A DNA stretch of 52,025 bases from Bacillota bacterium (GCA_023420935.1 JAEZUR010000121.1:1-52025), one strand, 5' to 3'; positions 34,223-42,582 are shown, numbered from the stretch's first letter. The notes: generated by a model not told the origin, from the sequence alone. Numbers and translations: made by a program.

Positions 34223-34964
34223 TTTCTTTTTTCATTTCCGTCAATCTACTATAAATAATTTGAGCATTCCCTTTGGCACGATGTAGTGATGTAAGTAGCA
34301 TGTCACAAGCGGATATAATATCATCTTGTATAAATGGAGTATCTATCATGGTTCGAATATCTGCATTAGGATTCTTTGATACCCCTGTTAACATTCTTAA
34401 TATTGCTGATAATGAATAATTAGCACATCGTAAGGAACGTATTATTTTCAATTGTTTTATATCTGCATCTGTATAAACCCGATATCCATTTTGCTTTCTT
34501 TTTACGGTAAACAAACCATTCATTTCCCAATTTCTTAACGTATCCATGGTGATATTTAAATATAATGCTGTTTCTTTTCGTGTCATTTCTTGATTAGAAT
34601 CAACTTTAACACGACCAGACAGAATCTCTTCTACGATTCGAATGGCTTCTTGTGCATGTTCTATTTCTAGGTTCACTTTGTTCGTATAGTCTTGTGTTAA
34701 TTGAAGCGCCAGATCAAACTCTTTGTTGGCTGTTGCCTTAATTATTTCAACAGAATGTTTACGAAGTCCATTTTGTAATATTTCAACCTGTAATGCAATC
34801 CGTGCAATTTGAAATTGCTGTATATGAAGTTTTGTAAAAACACGGTATCCATTGGCTTTTCTTTCTGGAGCTGTAATGAGTTTTAAATCCTCATAAAGTC
34901 TTACGGTATTAGGGTGTATCCCAATAATATTTGCCACATCTGATGTAGAATAGATTTCTTGCAT
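34206..34964 (-). CDS. MerR family regulator with two HTH domains
   Basis: 252 residues carrying two successive MerR-type winged helices: YSTSDVANIIGIHPNTVRLYE with NGYRVFTKLHI (about 5-60) and MTRKETALYLNITMDTLRNWE with NGYRVYTDADI (about 125-185), joined by a helical segment with LEIEHAQEAIRIVEEI. Ordinary MerR proteins have one HTH and a ligand domain, so this duplicated form may bind DNA as a pseudo-dimer. No cysteine metal site is visible. Upstream and downstream it is flanked by copies of the same 23-base repeat. Probable regulator of itself and of the ABC-2 exporter. Confidence 0.88.
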   Translation of the reverse strand: MQEIYSTSDVANIIGIHPNTVRLYEDLKLITAPERKANGYRVFTKLHIQQFQIARIALQVEILQNGLRKHSVEIIKATANKEFDLALQLTQDYTNKVNLEIEHAQEAIRIVEEILSGRVKVDSNQEMTRKETALYLNITMDTLRNWEMNGLFTVKRKQNGYRVYTDADIKQLKIIRSLRCANYSLSAILRMLTGVSKNPNADIRTMIDTPFIQDDIISACDMLLTSLHRAKGNAQIIYSRLTEMKKENNPPL

Positions 34965-35006
34965 TACGCCACCTCCTCACCATGCTATTATACCACGAAT
35001 ATAAGT

Positions 35007-35029
35007 CTGGTGTTATAGTGGAGGGTTAT
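35007..35029 (-). repeat. Direct repeat copy 2 (candidate MerR operator)
   Basis: Second copy of the 23-base repeat (core GGTGTTATAGTGGAGGGTTA), upstream of the MerR-type gene, next to GGTATAATAG on the minus strand, which supplies a -10. Sharing with the site before the ABC operon supports coordinate control. Confidence 0.65.
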
Positions 35030-35060
35030 AATTTCAATGAGTAACTTTTTGATGTAGATC

Positions 35061-35492
35061 TCACTTGTAGCGTTGGTTTATTTCTTCTACATACTTTTTA
35101 AAATTAACTAAAATAGCCTGCCATCCAGCCTTTTGCATTTCTAGAGAATTTTCACTTTCTGCATCAAAAGTCTCCGTTATGTCTGTGGACTCTTCCTCAC
35201 ATTTAAAAATAATTACTACCTTTCTACCATCTTCTATTGTATAGGCTATCTTCTCATGTAGCTTTATATCATCATATACACCAGAAAAATCAAAACCAAA
35301 ACTACCATCTTTTGCTTCCATTCTAGATCTAAATTTACCACCAATCTGCAAATCATTCTCCGCCTCTGTAGTGTGCCAGTCATCGGATGCATTATTCCAA
35401 TTCTTAATATGTTCAGGTTCTGTAAAGTATCTCCATACTGATTCTACAGGTAAATTAATTGTTGTTTTTATTGTTATTGACTGTTTATCCAT
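35061..35492 (-). CDS. SRPBCC (AHSA1-like) protein
   Basis: 143 residues of the START/Bet v1-like SRPBCC fold: it opens with SITIKTTINLPVESVWRYFTEPEHIKNWN (first strand and helix, split here about 3-30) and ends with GWQAILVNFKKYVEE, the family's long C-terminal helix. These proteins bind hydrophobic ligands; the AHSA1 name comes from an Hsp90 co-chaperone and implies no such role here. AGGAGG lies 7 bases before the ATG at 35492; the longer frame to 35519 would overlap the upstream gene. Operon with the BFD-like gene. Confidence 0.88.
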   Translation of the reverse strand: MDKQSITIKTTINLPVESVWRYFTEPEHIKNWNNASDDWHTTEAENDLQIGGKFRSRMEAKDGSFGFDFSGVYDDIKLHEKIAYTIEDGRKVVIIFKCEEESTDITETFDAESENSLEMQKAGWQAILVNFKKYVEEINQRYK

Positions 35493-35506
35493 ATTCTTTC
35501 CTCCTA

Positions 35507-35743
35507 TTAGTCTTGCCAATCATTACCTTCCACATCACTTGCCAATTCTTCTAATAAACTTTCAATTTTGGGAGTACATCTTCTCCCTCCACACGGACCT
35601 GAGCCGGCGCCAGTTGCTTTCTGTACCTCTGCTACAGTGGTTGCACCATTTCGAATTACTTTTTTCATAGTTGATCTTGGGATAGCCTTACAAATACAAA
35701 CTTTTGTCATCCTATCTAAGATTTCTTGTTCTTTATCATCCAT
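35507..35743 (-). CDS. BFD-like [2Fe-2S]-binding protein
   Basis: 78 residues. Cys16 and Cys18 (VCICKAIP) and Cys51 and Cys56 (GPCGGRRC) give the C-x-C...C-x4-C ligand set of bacterioferritin-associated-ferredoxin-like domains, with the typical helix-turn-helix core TVAEVQKATGAGSGPCG. It probably binds a [2Fe-2S] cluster and works as an electron carrier or iron-release partner. No bacterioferritin is nearby. The stop is 14 bases from the next start, so it is co-transcribed with the SRPBCC gene. Confidence 0.9.
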   Translation of the reverse strand: MDDKEQEILDRMTKVCICKAIPRSTMKKVIRNGATTVAEVQKATGAGSGPCGGRRCTPKIESLLEELASDVEGNDWQD

Positions 35744-35776
35744 AATTAACCTCCTTTGTATTGGTTTTTATTTAAT

Positions 35777-36766
35777 TTATAGTTCCTTCTTCCAGTATCG
35801 TTCCTTTTGTTCCATGGTCAGTGAATCTACAAATCTTTCCTTCATTTTAAGAAAAATCCGAATATCCATTAAAATAATATACAAAACTGCTCGATTTTCA
35901 AACTCATCACGAGTTACTGGAAGAGAGCTCTCTTTAAACTTTACTAATAAAGCCTCCTGCGTTCGCAATAAATCTTTTGTATTCTGTGACTCAGAAAGTG
36001 TTTCGGAAATACTACGAATGAACATAGCCATATCATCTGAATGCGTAGTAACAGTAGTAAGTGTTCTTATCTTTTCATATATTTCTTTTAGAATGTTATA
36101 TTGCTGATTACGCATATCCATATACTCGATATAATAACGACTCTCCTGAAAAAAAGTGTTATTCATATTCGTATAAGCATGCTTTAGTCCCATTTCAATA
36201 TGCTCTTTTAGTTTATCTAAACTTTGTTCATTATAATCAGATTTATTCTGAATAAGTAATTGTTCAGCCATTTCTGATAATATTACTTTCAAATCTGCTT
36301 CAATTTTTCGCTGTTCTCTACGTATCTGCTTTTCATTGTTTGGAATATAAATATTTAGTAGAATACCTATTCCAGCTCCTATCACTAATAGTAAGGCTTC
36401 ATTCCTTATCATAGAGAAAGAGATTTCTTTTTCTAACAAAAAATGCGTTGCTAATACAGCATTCATAGGAATCGCATCATAAATCTTAAAATAATAACAT
36501 ATGCTTGCAAATACCATCAAAAAAACTCCAAACGCGATTGGCGTAAAGGATAAGAAATAAAATACCATAAACAATATCATGATTGACAGGGCAAATGCAC
36601 CTGTTCTAATAAGCGCTAAGGAAATCGTAGCTTTTTTAGTATCCTGCAAACTTAAGAGTGTGATAATTCCTGCAGAAATAGCATAGTCAAGCCCCAAGGC
36701 ATACGCAGTCACAATTGCAATAACACTACCTACTGCTATTTTACTTACTTTTATATATTGATTTAT
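35777..36766 (-). CDS. FUSC/aromatic acid exporter family membrane protein, probable ATA start
   Basis: About 329 residues: an N-terminal block of five or six membrane helices (to about 145) and a C-terminal cytoplasmic, coiled-coil-rich domain (IRREQRKIEADLKVILSEMAE onward), as in the aromatic acid exporter/DUF939 group. The conventional start (GTG at 36712) cuts helix 1 and has no binding site. Eighteen more in-frame codons (Ile-Asn-Gln-Tyr-Ile-Lys and on) reach an ATA codon at 36764-36766, with AGAGGAGGA six bases before it, so a rare ATA start is likely. Follows the LysM-GH18 gene by about 25 bases. Substrate unknown. Confidence 0.82.
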   Translation of the reverse strand: MNQYIKVSKIAVGSVIAIVTAYALGLDYAISAGIITLLSLQDTKKATISLALIRTGAFALSIMILFMVFYFLSFTPIAFGVFLMVFASICYYFKIYDAIPMNAVLATHFLLEKEISFSMIRNEALLLVIGAGIGILLNIYIPNNEKQIRREQRKIEADLKVILSEMAEQLLIQNKSDYNEQSLDKLKEHIEMGLKHAYTNMNNTFFQESRYYIEYMDMRNQQYNILKEIYEKIRTLTTVTTHSDDMAMFIRSISETLSESQNTKDLLRTQEALLVKFKESSLPVTRDEFENRAVLYIILMDIRIFLKMKERFVDSLTMEQKERYWKKEL

Positions 36767-36790
36767 ATTAACTCCTCCTCTACTACACTT

Positions 36791-38089
36791 CTATATTTCT
36801 GGTAATAGCTTATCAATTTCACATTGTGCGTTAATTACAAGCCAAAATTGCGGATAGTAACTCATTATATTCCATAGCCCAGTACCTTGTAGATCATTTT
36901 CTATCACTAAATTAACTATTTCATTAATCGTTCTAGCATCAACAAACCATACCACGTGATTATCAACTCCCTTATTGGCCTGAACTTGATACTCAAAATA
37001 TGGTGTTTTTGATATTTCATCAAATAATATAGTAGATTTATAGTATCTTGCCAAGTCTATTGCAGCAGCTAGAGTAATTGCATTTGCTTCAGAAAACCCC
37101 TGAATATAGGGTAGTCTCCAATCATACCCCAATAAAGGGAAACCTATATTTAATTTCTTAGGCTCAATCATCTGTTTTATATATTCTAAATAAAGTTTTA
37201 TATCAGCAATAGAACTTACTGGCATAGGAGGTCCATATTGGGTTCCCCAGAAAAATCGCATCAAATATGCTTCATTTATTAATTTATTATAGGCTGTGTA
37301 ATCTATTTTCTCAAAAAATGTTTGATTATCTTCTATCATAAAATTGGGGTCTATTGTGATAAAAACTGGAAATCCTTCTTTATTCAGTATAGATGTTAAC
37401 CGTTTTAAGTAGTTTAAATACAATTCTTCATTTGTTTCATTCAGAAACGTAATCGTGATGTTTAACCCATAATACCCTTTTTCTTTCATAACTTTAAGCA
37501 TATTTTGCGCATGTGTTTCCTGATAATCTGGATTTAATAAGATCTCATAAATCATTGCAGGATCTCGTTCGCCTCGAAAGGTCACACTTGTTACTAGCAT
37601 TAATGGAGCGACTCCGAATTGCTTTGTAGTTTTAATCAATTCTGTGTCATCATAAAATGATTCAATCTCTCCTTTTCGTAACGTTTTATAATTTAATATA
37701 GAAAGATAGGTTAAATAAGGCAACGACTTTTTCAGCGTGTTGCTATCAATAAAAGGAAACGCATAGGCATTCGTCGTAATGGATACTCTTGTATTATAAC
37801 TAATTACCAGTATATCTCCTGGATAAATTGATTCTCTCTCCCAAAGATAAGGATTGTTACGATATAGTTGTGACATTGTAATCCCATGATCCAAAGCAAT
37901 ACTGGATAAGGTATCACCCATTTTCATAATATATTCCTTTTCAGGATAGGTAATCACGATTGTCTGTCCGATCACTAAATCGTTTGGATATGTAATTCCG
38001 TTTTCCTGTATTAGTCTAGTTTCTGAAACTCCAAATTTATCAGCAATTGTTGATATGGTATCTCCTGCTTGAACCACATAAATAATCAT
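36791..38089 (-). CDS. LysM-GH18 spore-type protein with degenerate catalytic motif
   Basis: 432 residues: two LysM domains (about 2-48, VQAGDTISTIADKFG; 52-97, MKMGDTLSSIALDHG) followed by a GH18 TIM barrel (about 100-425), the layout of spore cortex-lytic SleL/YaaH proteins. There is no signal peptide, as in SleL-type proteins assembled into the spore coat. The catalytic stretch, normally YDGxNIDFE, reads YYGLNITIT (206-214): both acidic residues and the catalytic Glu are absent. It may thus be a peptidoglycan-binding pseudoenzyme. Implies, but does not prove, a spore-forming host. Confidence 0.87.
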   Translation of the reverse strand: MIIYVVQAGDTISTIADKFGVSETRLIQENGITYPNDLVIGQTIVITYPEKEYIMKMGDTLSSIALDHGITMSQLYRNNPYLWERESIYPGDILVISYNTRVSITTNAYAFPFIDSNTLKKSLPYLTYLSILNYKTLRKGEIESFYDDTELIKTTKQFGVAPLMLVTSVTFRGERDPAMIYEILLNPDYQETHAQNMLKVMKEKGYYGLNITITFLNETNEELYLNYLKRLTSILNKEGFPVFITIDPNFMIEDNQTFFEKIDYTAYNKLINEAYLMRFFWGTQYGPPMPVSSIADIKLYLEYIKQMIEPKKLNIGFPLLGYDWRLPYIQGFSEANAITLAAAIDLARYYKSTILFDEISKTPYFEYQVQANKGVDNHVVWFVDARTINEIVNLVIENDLQGTGLWNIMSYYPQFWLVINAQCEIDKLLPEI

Positions 38090-38277
38090 ATGATTACCAT
38101 AACCTTGAGTTTTTATTATTATATGTTAAAAATCAAGTTAGATTACCCTAATACCATGTTTATCTATTGGAAATAATCCACCCATCCGCTTTATAAATCT
38201 TAGCAAAATTACCATTCACAATGTTTCAATTTTTGACATTGTATCCATTTATTTCATAATATCACAAAAATAAAATA

Positions 38278-38304
38278 TCGCCAATTACATTATGCAATTG
38301 GCGA
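38278..38304 (-). terminator. Intrinsic terminator downstream of the DUF421 gene
   Basis: TCGCCAATT (38278-38286) pairs with AATTGGCGA (38296-38304); on the minus strand ATATTTTATTTTTG follows. It lies about 50 bases after the frameshift-extended DUF421 stop (38356), but 160 bases after the annotated-frame stop (38463). Confidence 0.8.
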
Positions 38305-38355
38305 AAAATGAAATCAAGAAAATCCCTATTTAGTATAATAATAACAATAATATAT

Positions 38356-38502
38356 CTATGGTTCAGTCTTTCCTTCGTAATTTTTATTCTTTATCTCATT
38401 AAAAATATTTGTACTCTTTGTTTTATTTTCCTTCGTATGTTTATGCCCTTCCATCCAATCCTTTATATTACTAATTTCGGACATAATAATGATAAAATCT
38501 TC
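38356..38502 (-). pseudogene. Out-of-frame C-terminal extension of the DUF421 gene
   Basis: Continuing the DUF421 sequence in the -1 frame after the run ATCAAAAAG (38502-38510) gives about 48 further residues starting Lys-Glu-Asp-Phe and ending at a TAG at 38356. The joined text GYELKDDKKPIKKEDF reads like a natural DUF421 C-terminal region and restores a length of about 201 residues. A one-base loss in a five-A run, a sequencing error or a -1 frameshift would each explain it. Confidence 0.6.
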
Positions 38503-38960
38503 TTTTTGATCGGTTTTTTATCATCTTTCAGCTCATATCCTAATTGCCCGCTTACTTCTATAGTTGCAGTTTTTACGTCATCTATTGAAGATATACCACT
38601 CTGTCTAAGTCTTGTTTCCAACCGATCAACTGTCAATCTCAGTTTTTTAATATTTTTTATATTTAATTTTCCATCTTCAATAACGATTACTGCTTTACCA
38701 GAGAAAAATGTTTCAAATAAATCAAATTTCACCTCCAAGTATTCGCTAATAACCATTAGACCTGTAAACAACAACGCAACTAATAGAGTTTTAACAATTC
38801 CCTGGCCTGCAATCGGTTGAATTAATAATGAACCAATACCAACCATAACTATGGTCTGAGTTATCGTCATCTGTGAGATAGATTTTCTTCCACCAATTCT
38901 CAGAATTAACTTACCAAAAAAGAATATAAGTAATGTTCTCCATATCCAATTATAATCCAT
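38463..38960 (-). CDS. DUF421 membrane protein (YetF-like), apparently frameshifted near its end
   Basis: 165 residues as read, with three membrane helices (about 5-85) and the start of the soluble DUF421 domain (FFSGKAVIVIEDGKLNIKNIKK, TVDRLETRLRQSGISSIDDV, split by position about 88-130). Relatives are usually 200-230 residues; here the frame ends early at LCPKLVI. The continuation lies in the -1 frame (38356-38502). GGAG before the ATG at 38960 fixes the start. Family function is largely unknown; some members act in spore membranes. Monocistronic. Confidence 0.85.
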   Translation of the reverse strand: MDYNWIWRTLLIFFFGKLILRIGGRKSISQMTITQTIVMVGIGSLLIQPIAGQGIVKTLLVALLFTGLMVISEYLEVKFDLFETFFSGKAVIVIEDGKLNIKNIKKLRLTVDRLETRLRQSGISSIDDVKTATIEVSGQLGYELKDDKKPIKKKILSLLCPKLVI

Positions 38961-39191
38961 AAAATCTCCATTCAAAATTAATTATTTCAAATATAATTGA
39001 TGCAAATTATTATCTCCCATAGTTTTTTTTATAGTCAAGCCGAATCAAAATTACGAAAAAAGTATAAGTATGTGATTTAATCACTATATCATTTGATTCT
39101 GTTTGATATAATTACATATGTGGTATAATAAAACTTAAGCATTCCTAATCACAATTAAACTAATGGATAAGTATGGAAGAAAGGAAATTCT

Positions 39192-39593
39192 ATGAAAATA
39201 AAAAGCATCATTACTATATCACTAATTCTCATAATCACTTCATTAAGTGGTTGTAGTAACGATCGTAACTCCTCTGATCTTAGTTACTCAAACATATCTG
39301 CAAAAGAAGCAAAAGAAATGATGGACAGCGATACCTCTATTACTATTCTAGACGTAAGAACAGAAGATGAATTTAATACTGGACATATTGAGGATGCTAT
39401 TCTAATTCCAGATACTGAAATTCGAGAAAAAGCAGAAGAATTATTAATTGATAAACAAGCTCCTATTCTTGTATATTGCCGTAGCGGCCGAAGAAGTGCT
39501 CTTGCTTCTGCCACTTTAGTTGATCTTGGCTATAAGAAAGTCTATGATTTTGGAGGTATCATCGACTGGGAGTATGATATTGTAACTGAATAA
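39192..39593 (+). CDS. Rhodanese-like lipoprotein
   Basis: 133 residues. The signal peptide ends in a lipobox (SLSGCSN, Cys about 21), so the protein is anchored on the outer face of the membrane. A single rhodanese domain follows, with the conserved ITILDVRTEDEFNTGHI and the active-site loop VYCRSGRRS, whose Cys carries persulfide. It probably handles sulfane sulfur or thiosulfate outside the cell. Its stop is only five bases from that of the convergent ClC gene. Confidence 0.92.
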   Translation: MKIKSIITISLILIITSLSGCSNDRNSSDLSYSNISAKEAKEMMDSDTSITILDVRTEDEFNTGHIEDAILIPDTEIREKAEELLIDKQAPILVYCRSGRRSALASATLVDLGYKKVYDFGGIIDWEYDIVTE

Positions 39594-39598
39594 AAATT

Positions 39599-41176
39599 TT
39601 ATATGCTTCTACTCATCTCCAAAAGTTCCTCGTTTGTTAATGCTGCATTATCTTCATTTACTAAAACAATTAAGCAGTCACCCGAGTGAATCGTAGTATT
39701 TCCTTTGGGAATAAGTTCTTTTTCACCTCTTCTTATTCCAACTAACAAACAATCATTAGGAAGTGATAGCTGTTTAATTTTTTTCCCATCCATGAATGAA
39801 GCAAGATAGACTGGAATTTCTAATATTGATTTATTATTACTATTGCCATGAAACTTAAACTGCCCGTTATTTCTTAAAAGTCTTTCAAGTAAAGATTCAT
39901 AGATTGGTTCTGATTCTAATATGTAAGCAACAGAATATGCAACTAAAGAAACTACACTTAATGATAATAAATTAGAAAATGATCCTGTCATCTCTGTTAT
40001 TAAAATGCTGCCCGTTATTGGTGCTCTAACTATGGCTGTAAAGTAACCAGCCATCGCTAGCATTATAAAGTTATTTATAAATTTATAGTCCATTCCTGTA
40101 AATTTAACGATTAAATTACCATAGATTGCTCCGGTTAGTGCTCCCAGGACTAATAATGGAAAAAATATTCCACCGGGAGCACCAGAACCATAACTTAACA
40201 AAGAAAAAAAGTATTTAAATATAAGAATAATCAAAAGCATTTTTAAGGTATAATTACTATTAATTAAGGAATCGATTAGAGAATGTCCACCTCCTAAAAC
40301 CTGTGGCAAGAATATTATTAGAAAACCTGCTGCTATAAAAGGAAGCATTGGTCTGAATTTCACAGGAAGCCACTTTAATTGTTTATATAAATCCTGCGCC
40401 TTTAATAAGGTATAATTGTAAAATGCACCAAACACACCCACAACAACTCCAAGTAATATTATGTATCCATATTTATCTAGGGAAATCGCTGTCACATTAT
40501 GAAAATTAAATACTGGTTTCAGCCCAAAAAAATATTTTGAAATAAAATCAGCTGTTAAAGATGCTGCCATAGCGGGTAATAATATAAGGGGTGAAAAGTG
40601 TTTATGCACTTCCTCTAATGCAAACATAACTCCTGCTAAAGGAGCATTAAATGCTGCAGCTAATCCAGCGCTTGCACCACTTGTTATTAAATATTTTTCT
40701 TCAATTTTTAGTCTTTTAAGTAACTGACTAATCCCTTGTCCTACAGATGCTCCAAGTTGTATGGATGGGCCCTCTCTACCGAGAGATAATCCTGCACCAA
40801 TACATATTACTCCACCGATAAATTTCTTTATAATGATGGATAACCAGTTTGCTTTAATTTTTCCAATGAGCATTCCCTCAACTTGAGGAATGCCACTTCC
40901 ACTAATTAAAGGTTCGTTTTTAATTAACATGCCAACAATATAAGCTGAAATAATTAAAACAACAAACCATATTGGTATAAGTTTATACATAGATATGTTT
41001 TGATTAAAAATAAAACTCCGTAATTCTTCTGCTTTTTCGAGAACAATTCTATAGAAAACGATCAGTAATCCTGATAAAATTCCAACTATAATTCCTTGAA
41101 ATATTATTTTTAGTCTAAAGTTTTGCCAATGATTTAATATATTAAATATATTATTTCTATTATAATTCTTATCCAT
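39599..41176 (-). CDS. ClC-family chloride/proton (or fluoride) antiporter with TrkA-C domain
   Basis: 525 residues. The ClC membrane domain (about 20-430) has the selectivity motifs GSGIPQVEG, GREGPSIQLG with the gating Glu, and GSGAPGGIFFPLL. The EEVHKHF segment keeps the inner Glu linked to proton coupling, so an antiporter rather than a channel is expected. A C-terminal TrkA-C domain (about 450-515, LPNDCLLVGIRRGEKELIPKG) may bind a nucleotide such as c-di-AMP. The selectivity motif is chloride-type, not the Met-containing fluoride type. Monocistronic. Confidence 0.93.
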   Translation of the reverse strand: MDKNYNRNNIFNILNHWQNFRLKIIFQGIIVGILSGLLIVFYRIVLEKAEELRSFIFNQNISMYKLIPIWFVVLIISAYIVGMLIKNEPLISGSGIPQVEGMLIGKIKANWLSIIIKKFIGGVICIGAGLSLGREGPSIQLGASVGQGISQLLKRLKIEEKYLITSGASAGLAAAFNAPLAGVMFALEEVHKHFSPLILLPAMAASLTADFISKYFFGLKPVFNFHNVTAISLDKYGYIILLGVVVGVFGAFYNYTLLKAQDLYKQLKWLPVKFRPMLPFIAAGFLIIFLPQVLGGGHSLIDSLINSNYTLKMLLIILIFKYFFSLLSYGSGAPGGIFFPLLVLGALTGAIYGNLIVKFTGMDYKFINNFIMLAMAGYFTAIVRAPITGSILITEMTGSFSNLLSLSVVSLVAYSVAYILESEPIYESLLERLLRNNGQFKFHGNSNNKSILEIPVYLASFMDGKKIKQLSLPNDCLLVGIRRGEKELIPKGNTTIHSGDCLIVLVNEDNAALTNEELLEMSRSI

Positions 41177-41312
41177 TTCAAACCTCTTTCATTGTTTATA
41201 CTAAGCCATAGCCTCCATTATAAAACATTAAGATTAATTAATCAAATCGGATTGTATTAAATTATTCAACCTGGGCAATATAATGACGTAAAACAACTAA
41301 AGGAGGTTTTTT

Positions 41313-41654
41313 ATGTTAACTATGGCTATAGAAAAGAATAAGGCATGCATTGATGCTTGTGGAAGATGTGCTCAAGCATGTTATGAATGTTTTCATGCAT
41401 GTTTAAATGAACCTGATTTAAATGCTAGAAAAAATTGTGTTAGTATGCTTGTAGAATGTGCGATGATGTGTCAAATGTCTGTTTCCATGATGTGTATGAA
41501 TGGACAGTTTTCCAAAGAACATTGTGCTCTTTGTGCTAAGATTTGTGATAGTTGTGCGAAAGAATGCGATATGTTTAAAGATGATCATTGTAAGCAATGT
41601 GCACAGGAATGTACCTCATGCGCTGAAGAATGTAGAAACATGGCAGGAATGTAA
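41313..41654 (+). CDS. Four-helix-bundle copper-binding (Csp/DUF326-like) protein
   Basis: 113 residues with 20 cysteines arranged as C-x2-C and C-x3-C pairs along helices (ACIDACGRCAQACYECFHAC, SCAKECDM, HCKQCAQECTSC), the hallmark of Csp copper storage proteins, in which Cu(I) lines the interior of a four-helix bundle. There is no signal peptide, so it is cytosolic (Csp3-like). AAAGGAGG lies before the ATG. No copper ATPase or CsoR gene is adjacent. Zinc binding is a less likely alternative. Confidence 0.9.
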   Translation: MLTMAIEKNKACIDACGRCAQACYECFHACLNEPDLNARKNCVSMLVECAMMCQMSVSMMCMNGQFSKEHCALCAKICDSCAKECDMFKDDHCKQCAQECTSCAEECRNMAGM

Positions 41655-41662
41655 AAATAATG

Positions 41663-41696
41663 ACTATAAGAGGAGGATTATTCTTCCCCTTATAGT
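41663..41696. terminator. Bidirectional hairpin after the Csp-like gene
   Basis: ACTATAAG (41663-41670) pairs with CTTATAGT (41689-41696), extended inward by GGA/TCC. On the minus strand CATTATTTTTAC follows, so it also ends the DapB-like gene. Confidence 0.75.
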
Positions 41697-41702
41697 TAAA
41701 TA

Positions 41703-42467
41703 TTAAAGATACTCTGAACTCATAAGCGAAGCAACTGCTTCTTCCATACTGTACATATTCTTTTCTTTACACATAATCCACTTGGCTGCATAGATAGCTC
41801 CCTGACCAAATGCTGCTCGATTGAGGGATTCATGCTTGATTCTTATTGTTTGATTGGGCAAACCAAAGATTACTTCATGTGTGCCAACAATTCCACCTAC
41901 TCGAATAGATTTCACATGTTCATCGCTATTGATTTCTAAATCCTGTGCAATCTGTAAGGCAGTTCCAGATACAAATTTTTTCTCCCGAAAATGTTCTTCT
42001 ACAATACTAATGTCTGCACCAGGAACTACTTTTTTAAAGAGCTTGGACGCTTTTATCAAAAAATTAATTCCAAGCGTTATATTCGGTGAATAAAGTACGG
42101 CAGTCTCTTCACTTAAGGCTTTTAACTGCTCAAAATTATTTTCATCATAATTAGAAATAGCAGATACAATACGTATACCAGATTTAGCTGCGGTTTTATA
42201 CTCATTGACAGAACAATTACTTGAGAAATCTATAATTACATCAACTTTGTTTTGTTCATAAAATGTATTGAAATTCGTGTTACTTACACAATATATTCTC
42301 CCTTCATCATCAGGAAAACCCAACAAACGGCTGGCATACTCTCCCTCATTCATATCTGAATTTCTCATAACCCAACACAATTTCAGATTTGTATCCTTAA
42401 TAATCTCTTGTGCTACAATAGACCCTGTTTTACCATATCCAAACAGTCCAATTGTTAAATGCTTCAT
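41703..42467 (-). CDS. DapB-like 4-hydroxy-tetrahydrodipicolinate reductase
   Basis: 254 residues with the DapB two-domain layout: Rossmann start IGLFGYGKTGSIVAQEI, IIDFSS, SPNITLGINFLIKAS and the catalytic loop VEEHFREKKFVSGTALQIA, where true DapB has E-x-HH-x-x-K-x-D-x-PSGTA. One His and the Lys are kept but the second His and the DAP before SGTA are lost, so this is a divergent member that may use a related substrate. AAAGGAGG lies before the ATG. It is preceded by a c-di-AMP riboswitch and terminator, so expression is probably shut off when c-di-AMP is high. Confidence 0.82.
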   Translation of the reverse strand: MKHLTIGLFGYGKTGSIVAQEIIKDTNLKLCWVMRNSDMNEGEYASRLLGFPDDEGRIYCVSNTNFNTFYEQNKVDVIIDFSSNCSVNEYKTAAKSGIRIVSAISNYDENNFEQLKALSEETAVLYSPNITLGINFLIKASKLFKKVVPGADISIVEEHFREKKFVSGTALQIAQDLEINSDEHVKSIRVGGIVGTHEVIFGLPNQTIRIKHESLNRAAFGQGAIYAAKWIMCKEKNMYSMEEAVASLMSSEYL

Positions 42468-42497
42468 AGATAATACCTCCTTTGGTAATTAAGTTTG

Positions 42498-42525
42498 AAA
42501 AAAGCTACAGGGTAACCCCTGTAGC
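42498..42525 (-). terminator. Riboswitch-controlled intrinsic terminator
   Basis: GCTACAGGG (42504-42512) pairs with CCCTGTAGC (42517-42525), followed on the minus strand by TTTTTT (42498-42503). It lies between the aptamer and the DapB-like gene and is the obvious expression platform. Confidence 0.93.
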
Positions 42526-42582
42526 GCAAAATTTTAATACAATAAAAAATAGTATACAATTAATACAATTTTTCTTCCTTTC

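Noticed and set aside
38233..38268. Plus-strand TTGACA with TAATAT 18 bases later
   Set aside because: There is no plus-strand gene until 39192 and the terminator hairpin follows at once; a chance match in AT-rich DNA is more likely.
38308..38820. 170-codon plus-strand open frame
   Set aside because: It is antisense to the DUF421 gene, has no ribosome binding site, and its hydrophobic text mirrors the AT-rich real gene.
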